Shown piece after piece: positions 1 through 5,544 of a DNA stretch of 6,259 bases. Location of the stretch: NCBI GenBank assembly GCA_007125735.1, contig SLCP01000010.1:1-6259 (forward strand). Reading direction: 5' to 3'. The notes beneath the pieces were generated by a model, which worked only from the letters and a program-made list of their open reading frames with translations, was not told where the DNA came from and searched no databases. Both the position numbers and the translations under genes were made by a program. Source of the DNA: Coriobacteriia bacterium. GTDB lineage: Bacteria > Actinomycetota > Coriobacteriia > Anaerosomatales > SLCP01. Numbering within the stretch: the stretch's first letter is position 1; each line of letters begins with the position of its first letter.

Positions 1-485
1 ACCCGCTCCCCGAGGCGCAGCTCGACCGCTTCCAGCAGAAGATCGTCGTCGGCTATCCGGACGAGGCCGAGGAGGCCGAGATCGTCAGGCGCCACCTCGG
101 CGGGGGCGCGTGGACCGATCTGGCCGCGGCGGGGCTTGCGCCGGTCGCCTCGGCGGATGAGATCGCTGCTGCGCGCGCCTCGCTCCAAAGCGTCGTGGTC
201 GACGACGCGGTCATCGCGTACCTCACCGCGGTCGTGCGCGCCACCCGCGAGCACCCCTCGGTCATGCTCGGCGCGAGCCCGCGTGCAGCGGTGAGCCTGC
301 TCGCTGCGGCGAAGGGCCACGCGCTCCTTTCCGGACGCGCGTTCGTCACGCCCGACGACGTCAAGGAGATGGCGCCGCCGTGCTTGCGTCACCGCCTCGT
401 GCTCCTGCCCGAGGTCGAGATCGAGGGCGTGCCGACCGAGCAGGTCATCGCCGATGCGTTCGAAAAGGTCCCCGTTCCCCGGTGA
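1..485 (+). CDS. MoxR-family AAA+ ATPase, C-terminal half (partial, 5' end outside window)
   Basis: The reading frame is open from the window edge (first full codon at base 3) to TGA at 483-485, giving 160 residues of a protein that is normally about 320. It begins with the PLPEAQLDRF stretch that in MoxR ATPases follows sensor 1 and the T-Q-N-P motif. The C-terminal lid follows, with sensor-2 region GASPRAAVSLL and then the G-RAFVTPDDV and LRHRLVL elements typical of the family. Walker A and B lie upstream and are not visible. MoxR proteins are ATP-driven chaperone-like factors, usually encoded beside DUF58 and VWA-domain partners and thought to help mature or remodel them; this is family knowledge, not shown here. 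The gene overlaps the next one by four bases (GTGA), so the two are almost certainly co-transcribed and translationally coupled. The family call is firm; the subfamily is inferred from context (MoxR2-like). Confidence 0.93.
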   Translation, partial: PLPEAQLDRFQQKIVVGYPDEAEEAEIVRRHLGGGAWTDLAAAGLAPVASADEIAAARASLQSVVVDDAVIAYLTAVVRATREHPSVMLGASPRAAVSLLAAAKGHALLSGRAFVTPDDVKEMAPPCLRHRLVLLPEVEIEGVPTEQVIADAFEKVPVPR

Positions 486-1828
486 GCGCGCTCGCCGACA
501 TCCGCGCCCGTCTCGGCGGCGTCTACGTGACGCGCCGTGCTGCGCTCGTCGCGGTCGCGCCCGTGCCGGTGGTCGTGTGGCTGCCGGGTGCGTGGCCGTG
601 GGTGGTCGCGCTCGCGTGGCTCACCGCACTCACCGCACTCGTGCAGCGCGACATCGCTCTCGCGCCGGGACCCGACGCCCTTGCCGCCGAACGCGAGCTG
701 CCGGTGAAGCTCTCGGTGGGGGTAGCGAACCCGGTCACGCTCGCCGTGCACTCCTCGGCGCCGCGGCCCGCGCGCATCACCGTGCGCGAAACGCCTCCCG
801 CGGGGTTCGCGGGCGAGCGGGCGGTGGGCCCCGTCGCCATCCCGCCGCGCGGCGAGTGGGCGCACCGCTTCGCCTTCACGCCGCCCGCGCGCGGGCGCTT
901 CGAGTTCGGACCCGCGACGGCGCGCTCGGCCGGACCGCTCGGCTTAGCGGGGCGGCAGTTCGCGCTCTGTGCTGGCGAGACCGCCAAGGTCTACCCTGAC
1001 ATCACCGCGGTGCACACCTACGCTCTCCTCGCGCGCCGAGGCACGTTACACGAGATCGGCGTGCGCGCGGCGCGCTTCGCCGGGGTGGGGACCGAGTTCG
1101 AGTCGCTCCGCGACTACCTCGACGGGGACGACTACCGCGACATCGACTGGAAGGCCACCGCGCGTCGCGGCGTGCCCGTCGTGCGCAACTTCGAGGCCGA
1201 GCGCAGCCAGACCATCGTGCTCGCGGTCGATGCCGGCCGCCTCATGACGCCGTACGTGGGTGCGCTCACCAAGCTCGACCGGGCCGTCAACGCCGCGCTC
1301 CTGCTCGCCTACCTCGCCACGCGCTCCGGCGACAACGTGGGCCTGCTCGTGTTCGGCCGCGATGTCCACACGTTCGTTGCGCCCAAGAAAGGCCACCGCC
1401 AGTTCCTCGCGATCCTGGAGGCGCTCTACACCGTCGAGGGTGCGGTCGAGGAGCCCGATTACGCAGCCGCGCTCCGCTACCTCTCGACCCGGGTGCGCCG
1501 CCGCGCGCTCGTCGTGCTCTTCACCGAGCTCGTGGGCACCGAGCCCTCGCGCCGACTCCTCGGCGTGTTGCAAGCGATGTCTCGGCGCCACCTGCCGCTC
1601 GTCATGACGCAGCGAAACCGCGAGGTCGAGCGGACGGCCGCGGAGTTTCCTGCCGAGGAGACCGACGTCTTTCGCGCCGCAGTCGCCGCCGACCTCGTGC
1701 ACGACAAGGCCGCCGCACTTGCGTCGCTTTCCGCGGCCGGCTCGCTCGTGGTCGACGTGGAGCCCGAGCGGCTCTCGACGGCCGCGGTCAACCGCTACCT
1801 CGAGGTCAAGGCACGCGGGAGGTTGTAG
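482..1828 (+). CDS. DUF58 / VWA-like membrane-associated protein, MoxR partner
   Basis: This 448-residue protein starts at GTG 482, which overlaps the MoxR stop codon. An upstream in-frame ATG at 380 would add 34 residues lying wholly inside the MoxR coding sequence and was not chosen. Residues 20-54 form two closely spaced hydrophobic segments, the usual N-terminal membrane hairpin. Residues 55-190 look like an extracytoplasmic or linker beta domain. The diagnostic DUF58 block is at 201-230 (G-TEFESLRDYLDGDDYRDIDWKA), followed by a VWA-like fold starting at VLAVDAGRLM (about 246-255). The MIDAS-like site reads D-A-G-R-L rather than D-x-S-x-S, so metal binding may be lost. The later VVLFTELV and RRHLPLV segments (from about residue 340) also fit the family. 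DUF58 proteins are recurrent MoxR partners, but their biochemical function is not established. The length is normal and no frameshift is seen. Confidence 0.92.
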   Translation: MSALADIRARLGGVYVTRRAALVAVAPVPVVVWLPGAWPWVVALAWLTALTALVQRDIALAPGPDALAAERELPVKLSVGVANPVTLAVHSSAPRPARITVRETPPAGFAGERAVGPVAIPPRGEWAHRFAFTPPARGRFEFGPATARSAGPLGLAGRQFALCAGETAKVYPDITAVHTYALLARRGTLHEIGVRAARFAGVGTEFESLRDYLDGDDYRDIDWKATARRGVPVVRNFEAERSQTIVLAVDAGRLMTPYVGALTKLDRAVNAALLLAYLATRSGDNVGLLVFGRDVHTFVAPKKGHRQFLAILEALYTVEGAVEEPDYAAALRYLSTRVRRRALVVLFTELVGTEPSRRLLGVLQAMSRRHLPLVMTQRNREVERTAAEFPAEETDVFRAAVAADLVHDKAAALASLSAAGSLVVDVEPERLSTAAVNRYLEVKARGRL

Positions 1829-1847
1829 GCGGCGGACATGCGCGACG
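1829..1847. other. 19-base convergent gap between DUF58 and SpoIIM-family genes
   Basis: The stop codon of the DUF58 gene (TAG 1826-1828) and that of the opposite-strand SpoIIM-family gene (complement of 1848-1850) are separated by only 19 bases. I see no stem-loop with a T-run on either strand here, so no intrinsic terminator can be assigned. The two transcripts probably overlap at their 3' ends or end by a factor-dependent mechanism. Confidence 0.6.
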
Positions 1848-2822
1848 CTACCGTGCTGGTGCCCCGCCACGCCCCGCGAGTGCGAGGTAGGCGAGGACCG
1901 CCACCGTGAGCACGCCGCCGAACGCGAGCTTGAGCCCCTCGGCCACGGGCAGTGGCGTGATGAACGCCTCGATGATGCCGGCGATCACGAAGAGTGGGAT
2001 CGTGCCGAGCAGCAAGCGGAGCGCATCGGGCGTGACGGCGCGCAGCGCAGCGCTCCTCGGCAGGTCACCCGGTGCCACGAGCGAGCGCGCCATGAGGAGT
2101 CCCGCCGCGCCTGCGAGCACGATGGCGGGGACCTCGAGCGAGCCGTGGGGGACGATGAGCGACCAGAAGTAGACCGCGCCGCCCGCCTTGGCGAACGATC
2201 CGGCGAGCGCGCCGATGAGCAGGCCGTTGACGATGAGCGCGTACGTGGTGACCACGCCGAACGTGATGCCGCCGGCGAACGCGAGGAGCGCGACTTGGAT
2301 GTTGTTCGCGGTGATGCCCGCCGAGATCGCCGGTGCGATCGCCGTGAACAGCGCGTGCGCGTCACCGCCGCGTTCGAGCGCGTCGCCCACGCCGTCGCGG
2401 AGCGCCTCGGGGATGAAGAGGCGGGCGAGCGGGTAGTTCACGTAGGCGAGCAGGTGGCCGAGCGCTCCTGCGCCGAGGAGCAGTGCGGCGGCGAGCGCGA
2501 CCTCACGCCGGTAGCGGCGCACGAGCGCGGGGTAGCCGCGGGCGAGGAACGCTCCTACGGCGGCGAGACGACGGGGCGGGGCGCCGTAGAGCTCGGCGTG
2601 CGCGCGGCCCACGAGCGCGTTGAGGTAGGTCGCGGTGCGGCTTTGCGGGAAGTGCGTCTGGGCGTAGGCGAGGTCGGCGGCGGTGCGGCGGTAGTCCTCG
2701 TGGAGGCGCCGGAGCGCATCGGGCTCCATGCGCGCCACACCGCCCGCGCGCGCCGCGTCGAGCGTGTAGGCGAGGCGCTCCCACGCCTCGCGCGAACCGG
2801 CTATGAAACTCTGCTCGTCCAC
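1848..2822 (-). CDS. SpoIIM-family (DUF95) integral membrane protein
   Basis: This 324-residue protein is read on the minus strand from GTG at 2822-2820 to TAG at 1850-1848. Upstream in frame, a stop (complement of 2832-2834) is reached after three codons with no other start. Residues 1-105 are a soluble, helix-rich, arginine-rich region. About six hydrophobic segments follow, near 107-127, 160-178, 179-207, 218-246, 267-288 and 297-316. Family signatures are the glycine-rich AGGITFGVVTTYALIVNG (183-200) and PHGSLEVPAIVLAG (225-238). In Bacillus, SpoIIM belongs to the SpoIIDMP peptidoglycan-remodelling complex used in engulfment. Family members occur widely in non-sporulating actinobacteria with unknown function, so sporulation should not be inferred. 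Its neighbours (MoxR, DUF58, RDD) are the usual actinobacterial context. No Shine-Dalgarno sequence is seen; a -10 element six bases upstream suggests a leaderless mRNA. Confidence 0.92.
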   Translation of the reverse strand: MDEQSFIAGSREAWERLAYTLDAARAGGVARMEPDALRRLHEDYRRTAADLAYAQTHFPQSRTATYLNALVGRAHAELYGAPPRRLAAVGAFLARGYPALVRRYRREVALAAALLLGAGALGHLLAYVNYPLARLFIPEALRDGVGDALERGGDAHALFTAIAPAISAGITANNIQVALLAFAGGITFGVVTTYALIVNGLLIGALAGSFAKAGGAVYFWSLIVPHGSLEVPAIVLAGAAGLLMARSLVAPGDLPRSAALRAVTPDALRLLLGTIPLFVIAGIIEAFITPLPVAEGLKLAFGGVLTVAVLAYLALAGRGGAPAR

Positions 2823-2834
2823 GCGCCAATGCTA
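2823..2834 (-). promoter_or_regulatory. Predicted leaderless promoter (-10 element) of the SpoIIM-family gene
   Basis: On the minus strand, TAGCAT (complement of 2829-2834) matches the TANNNT form of a -10 element and four of six consensus bases. Exactly six bases (TGGCGC) separate it from the GTG start, so transcription would begin at or next to the first base of the start codon. No purine-rich ribosome-binding sequence lies before the GTG, which agrees with a leaderless message, a common arrangement in Actinobacteria. The -35 region is weak (TAGGGA with 17-base spacing, three of six). The core TGCTAGCA is also a perfect 8-base palindrome. This is a sequence inference only. Confidence 0.45.
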
Positions 2835-2855
2835 GCACGCGGGACCGACGCTCCC

Positions 2856-2861
2856 TATGAT
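2856..2861 (+). promoter_or_regulatory. Predicted -10 element for the RDD-family gene
   Basis: TATGAT matches five of six bases of the sigma-70 -10 consensus and stands out in a very GC-rich gap. The predicted transcript start near 2867 would leave a leader of about 43 bases before ATG 2910. No good -35 hexamer is visible; with 17-18 base spacing it would fall on 2832-2838, the same bases as the oppositely oriented -10 of the SpoIIM-family gene. Such overlap would make the two divergent promoters compete or respond together. Confidence 0.45.
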
Positions 2862-2909
2862 GGGGGACGACCCGATGGAGAGCGACCCGTCAGCTTCCGT
2901 GAGGACCGT

Positions 2910-3662
2910 ATGCGCCCCCAGGAACCGGCCACCGTCCGCCACCTCATCGTCGAGACGCCCGAGTCCGTCGCCGTGACGTACCGGCTCGCCGGACTCGGCT
3001 CGCGTGGCGCCGCCGCGCTCATCGACACGGGGCTGCTCGCGGTCCTCGTGATCGCCGAGGCCGCGATGGGCGGGCTGTTCGTCCTCGGCCTGACGCGGAC
3101 GCTCGGTGCGGCGGCCGGTCCGATCGTGCCGTGGGTGATCGGCGCGGTCATCATCGTCATGTTCGTGACGTACTGGGGGTACTTCATCGTGGGCGAGGTC
3201 ACGGCCGGAGGGCGTACGCCGGGCAAGCGCGTCATGGGTATCCGGGTGGTGCGCGACGACGGCGGACGGGTGGGCGTCTTCGACTCGATCATCCGCAACG
3301 TCGTGCGTGCGATCGACCTGCTGCCGGGGACGTACGCGGTGGGCATCGTGTCGGTGCTCCTCTCGCCCGACGGCAAGCGCCTCGGGGACCTGGCTGCCGG
3401 CACCGCCGTCATCGAGGACGCCGGCGGTTTCGCGCGCGTGCCACTGGCCGTCGAGTCGAACGAGCGCATCTCGCTTGTCGCCGACTACCTCGAGCGCCGC
3501 GACACCTTCACGCCCGAGGCGCGCTACCAGGTGGCGGTCGCGCTGCTTGCGCTCTGGGCCGAGGAGCCCGGCGCGCTTGACGAGCCGCACCTGGCCGGCC
3601 GGCTCGCCGACCTCGCGGGGTTGCGCGACGCTTCGGGTGTAGTAAACTTGCGCGCACGCTAA
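2910..3662 (+). CDS. RDD-family integral membrane protein
   Basis: This 250-residue protein starts at ATG 2910, preceded by GAGGA at 2901-2905, and ends with TAA at 3660-3662. The frame stays open far upstream, across the whole opposite-strand gene, but that part lacks family similarity and is a GC-bias artefact. Hydrophobic segments lie near 33-61, 71-94 and 137-151. The RDD signature is visible: R32 and D39 in the first segment, R129, R133 and D136 before the last, plus the blocks GGRTPGKRVMGIRVV (100-114) and KRLGDLAAGTAVI (156-168). A soluble helical tail of about 80 residues follows the domain (170-250). RDD proteins are small membrane proteins, some proposed as ion or solute transporters, but most are uncharacterised. 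The gene diverges from the SpoIIM-family gene, the usual actinobacterial pairing, which suggests a shared envelope function. Its 3' end carries the bioY operator. Confidence 0.92.
   Translation: MRPQEPATVRHLIVETPESVAVTYRLAGLGSRGAAALIDTGLLAVLVIAEAAMGGLFVLGLTRTLGAAAGPIVPWVIGAVIIVMFVTYWGYFIVGEVTAGGRTPGKRVMGIRVVRDDGGRVGVFDSIIRNVVRAIDLLPGTYAVGIVSVLLSPDGKRLGDLAAGTAVIEDAGGFARVPLAVESNERISLVADYLERRDTFTPEARYQVAVALLALWAEEPGALDEPHLAGRLADLAGLRDASGVVNLRAR
3621..3648 (+). promoter_or_regulatory. Tentative bioY promoter inside the 3' end of the RDD gene
   Basis: TAAACT (3643-3648) could serve as a -10 element (four of six consensus bases) with a weak -35, TTGCGC at 3621-3626, 16 bases upstream. The -10 would lie within the left half of the BirA operator, so bound BirA would block RNA polymerase. 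The match is poor in absolute terms; the argument rests mainly on position and local AT content. Confidence 0.3.
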
Positions 3663-3671
3663 GGTTTACAA
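3640..3671 (+). promoter_or_regulatory. Putative BirA biotin operator upstream of bioY
   Basis: The half-sites are TAGTAAACT (3640-3648) and GGTTTACAA (3663-3671), separated by 14 bases. The known BirA operator is TTGTAAACC-N14 to N16-GGTTTACAA. The right half matches perfectly and the left half seven of nine, with a spacer in the accepted range. The site covers the last codons and stop of the RDD gene and ends six bases before the bioY Shine-Dalgarno sequence, a position suited to repression of bioY when biotin is plentiful. BirA itself is not in the window, and whether this organism's BirA keeps its DNA-binding domain is unknown. The operator call rests on motif match plus the biotin function of the downstream gene. 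Confidence 0.8.
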
Positions 3672-3687
3672 GCCCCGGAGGACGCCC

Positions 3688-4254
3688 GTGGACCGCACCC
3701 GCGAACTCGTGACCGCCGCTCTGCTTGCCGCGCTGCTCGCCGCCTCGGCGTGGATCGCCGTCCCGCTCGGTGGCGGGGTGCCGCTCACGTTCCAGACGTT
3801 CATCGTGGTGCTCGCCGGCCTCGTGCTCTCGCCGCGGGCGGCGGGTGCGGCCATCGGCGTGTACCTGCTGCTCGGCGCTGCGGGGGTGCCTGTGTTCGCG
3901 GGCGTGCGGGGCGGACTCGGCGTGCTCGCAGGGCCGACCGGCGGCTACCTGTGGGGCTTTCTCGCGGCGGCGGTGATCATCGCCGTCTTGCGGCGGGTGT
4001 TCGGCCGCCGCACCTCGCTCCCTCTCGCCGAGGTGCTCGCGTGCGGCTGGGGCGTGCTCGCCATCTACGCGCTCGGCTGGGCGCAGCTCGGCCTCGTGAC
4101 CGGCATGGGGCCTGCCGAGGCATTCGTCGCCGGCGTGGCGCCCTTCATCGCCATCGATGCGATCAAGGCGGCCGTCGCGCTCGGCGTGGCTCGAGCGCTC
4201 AGGCGAGCAGGCGTCGTAGCAGAACCCCTCCCCGATGTCGGAGCGTCCGTCTAA
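3688..4254 (+). CDS. bioY: BioY, biotin-specific S-component of an ECF transporter
   Basis: This 188-residue membrane protein, normal for the family, starts at GTG 3688 with a strong ribosome-binding site, GGAGGA (3677-3682), five bases before it. It ends with TAA at 4252-4254. Conserved BioY blocks are VPLTFQTFIVVLAG (31-44), YLLLGAAGVPVFAG (59-72), the glycine-rich GPTGGYLWGF (82-91), and PFIAIDAIKAA (152-162) with the D157-x-x-K160 pair typical of the last helix region. About six hydrophobic helices are spread through the protein. BioY binds biotin in the cytoplasmic membrane and works with EcfA ATPases and EcfT, which may be shared with other S-components; some solitary BioY proteins are reported to transport on their own. 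No ECF genes lie next to it here. It starts 25 bases after the RDD stop, but the BirA-like operator between them suggests separate, biotin-responsive control. Confidence 0.96.
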   Translation: MDRTRELVTAALLAALLAASAWIAVPLGGGVPLTFQTFIVVLAGLVLSPRAAGAAIGVYLLLGAAGVPVFAGVRGGLGVLAGPTGGYLWGFLAAAVIIAVLRRVFGRRTSLPLAEVLACGWGVLAIYALGWAQLGLVTGMGPAEAFVAGVAPFIAIDAIKAAVALGVARALRRAGVVAEPLPDVGASV

Positions 4255-4257
4255 GAT
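4252..4257 (+). promoter_or_regulatory. Tentative -10 element before the yhaO-like gene
   Basis: TAAGAT begins on the bioY stop codon and matches four of six -10 bases, with T-A at the start and T at the end. Transcription would start near 4264 and give a leader of about 29 bases containing the GAGGGG ribosome-binding site (4282-4287). No convincing -35 is seen. Read-through from bioY across the 38-base gap is an equally good explanation for expression. Confidence 0.25.
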
Positions 4258-4292
4258 AGGGCGGTGAGTGTCGCTCCAGACGAGGGGAACCG

Positions 4293-5543
4293 ATGGCCGA
4301 GCAGTTCACGTTCGTGCACGCTGCAGATCTGCACCTCGACGCGCCGTTTGCCGGGGTGGACGCGAGCGACCCGCGCGTGCGCGATGGGCTGGTCGCATCG
4401 ACGTTCTCGGCATTCGAGCGGATCGTCGACGTCTGCCTCGAGCGCGAGGCGGCGTTCCTCGTCATCGCCGGTGACCTCTACAACACCGCCGAGCGCAGCG
4501 TACGGGCGCAGGGACGCTTCCGCGACGCGGCCGAGCGGCTCGGCGAGGCGGGCGTACACATCTATATCGCGTGCGGCAACCACGATCCGGCGGGGGGCTG
4601 GTCGGCGGGGCTCACCATGCCCGCCAACGTCACCCATTTCTCCGCCGACGAGGTCGGCCGCGAGGTGTTCGCGCGTGACGGCGAGGCGCTCGCGGTCCTC
4701 TACGGCCGCAGCTACGGGCGCGCCGCCGAGACCCGCAACCTCGCGCTCGAGTTCGCCAAGGCGGCGGGGGACCCGTTCGCGATCGGCGTGCTCCACGCCA
4801 ACGTGGGCGGTCAGCCGGGCTTCGAGCCCTACGCCCCCTGCTCGCTCGACGACCTACACGCCGCGCGTATGGACTACTGGGCGCTCGGCCACATCCACAA
4901 ACGCATGAAGCTGGCCGAGGAGCCCCCCGTCGTCTACCCGGGGAGCCCCCAGGGACTCAACCCCACCGAGACCGGCGGGCACGGGTGCGCGGTTGTCACT
5001 GTCGCGGAGGGGCGTGCTTCGGTCGAGTTCGTCGAGACCGCCGAGGTCGTGTGGGAGCGGACCGATCTCGACCTCACCGATGCGGCCACCGTCGATGACG
5101 TGCTCGACGCGCTCGAGCGCGCGTGCGCAGCGGCGCGCGAGCGCTCCGGCGGACGCCCTGTCATCGTGCGAGCCGACCTCGACGGCCGCAGCGAAGCTCA
5201 CCCGCTGCTTGCCGGCGAACGCGTTCTCGCAGACGTCGTCGAGCAGGTCCGCGGCACCCAAATGGCGTCCGAGCCGTGGGTGTGGCTCGACCGCGCACGT
5301 GACCTCACGCGGCCGGCGATCGATCTCGACGCGGTTCGCGAGGGCGGGGGGTTCGCCGCCGAGGTCGTCCGGGTCGCGGACGCCCACGCCGTGCCGGACG
5401 AGGCGGCCGCACTCCTCGGCGACGTGCTCGCGCCGCTCCACCGCGTGCTCGACGGGGTCGATCTCGACCTCGATGCGGTCGACGTCGTCGAGCGAGCCCG
5501 TGACCTCTGCCTCGACAAGCTGCTCGCAGAGGAGGGCCGCTGA
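4293..5543 (+). CDS. YhaO/SbcD-like metallophosphoesterase (DNA repair exonuclease family)
   Basis: This 416-residue protein starts at ATG 4293, with GAGGGG at 4282-4287 as ribosome-binding site. The length is close to Bacillus YhaO. The calcineurin-like phosphoesterase domain fills residues 1-235 and keeps every metal-ligand motif of the Mre11/SbcD group: D12-x-H14 (ADLHLD), G60-D61 (VIAGDLYN), GNHD (95-98), H168 (GVLHAN) and GHIH (199-202), followed by VVYPGSPQGLNP (213-224). The two-manganese active site should therefore be intact. The remaining 180 residues are acidic and helical, probably the capping and ATPase-docking region. Mre11-type enzymes trim DNA ends as exo- and endonucleases with a Rad50-like ATPase. 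The next gene encodes such an ATPase one base after this stop codon, so an operon and protein complex are expected. It is YhaO-like rather than classical SbcD, judged mainly by the YhaN-type partner. Confidence 0.93.
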   Translation: MAEQFTFVHAADLHLDAPFAGVDASDPRVRDGLVASTFSAFERIVDVCLEREAAFLVIAGDLYNTAERSVRAQGRFRDAAERLGEAGVHIYIACGNHDPAGGWSAGLTMPANVTHFSADEVGREVFARDGEALAVLYGRSYGRAAETRNLALEFAKAAGDPFAIGVLHANVGGQPGFEPYAPCSLDDLHAARMDYWALGHIHKRMKLAEEPPVVYPGSPQGLNPTETGGHGCAVVTVAEGRASVEFVETAEVVWERTDLDLTDAATVDDVLDALERACAAARERSGGRPVIVRADLDGRSEAHPLLAGERVLADVVEQVRGTQMASEPWVWLDRARDLTRPAIDLDAVREGGGFAAEVVRVADAHAVPDEAAALLGDVLAPLHRVLDGVDLDLDAVDVVERARDLCLDKLLAEEGR

Positions 5544-5544
5544 G

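Noticed and set aside
380..481. ATG 380 as start of the DUF58 protein
   Set aside because: It would add 34 residues encoded inside the MoxR gene with no resemblance to DUF58 N-termini. The GTG at 482, overlapping the MoxR stop, is the typical coupled start.
1848..2822. SpoIIM homology as a sign of endospore formation
   Set aside because: Family members are common in non-sporulating actinobacteria next to RDD genes, and no other sporulation gene is in the window.
2830..2837. TGCTAGCA palindrome as a dedicated repressor operator
   Set aside because: An 8-base palindrome is too short to stand alone as evidence, and part of it is explained by the proposed -10 element. It is recorded only within the promoter entry.
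1719..2909. Long upstream extension of the RDD reading frame
   Set aside because: The frame stays open by GC bias through the whole SpoIIM-family gene on the other strand. The translation is charged and unstructured, and ATG 2910 has a ribosome-binding site and begins just before conserved RDD sequence.
4470..4484. GDLYN in place of GDxxD in the phosphoesterase motif II
   Set aside because: The metal-bridging aspartate is the D of GD, which is present (D61). The later position is variable in the superfamily, so loss of activity is not implied.
4264..4908. Possible leaderless gene starting at GTG 4264, six bases after TAAGAT
   Set aside because: The frame is Ser/Arg/Thr-rich shadow sequence out of phase with the yhaO-like gene. 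The ATG at 4293 has a good ribosome-binding site and the catalytic motifs follow immediately.
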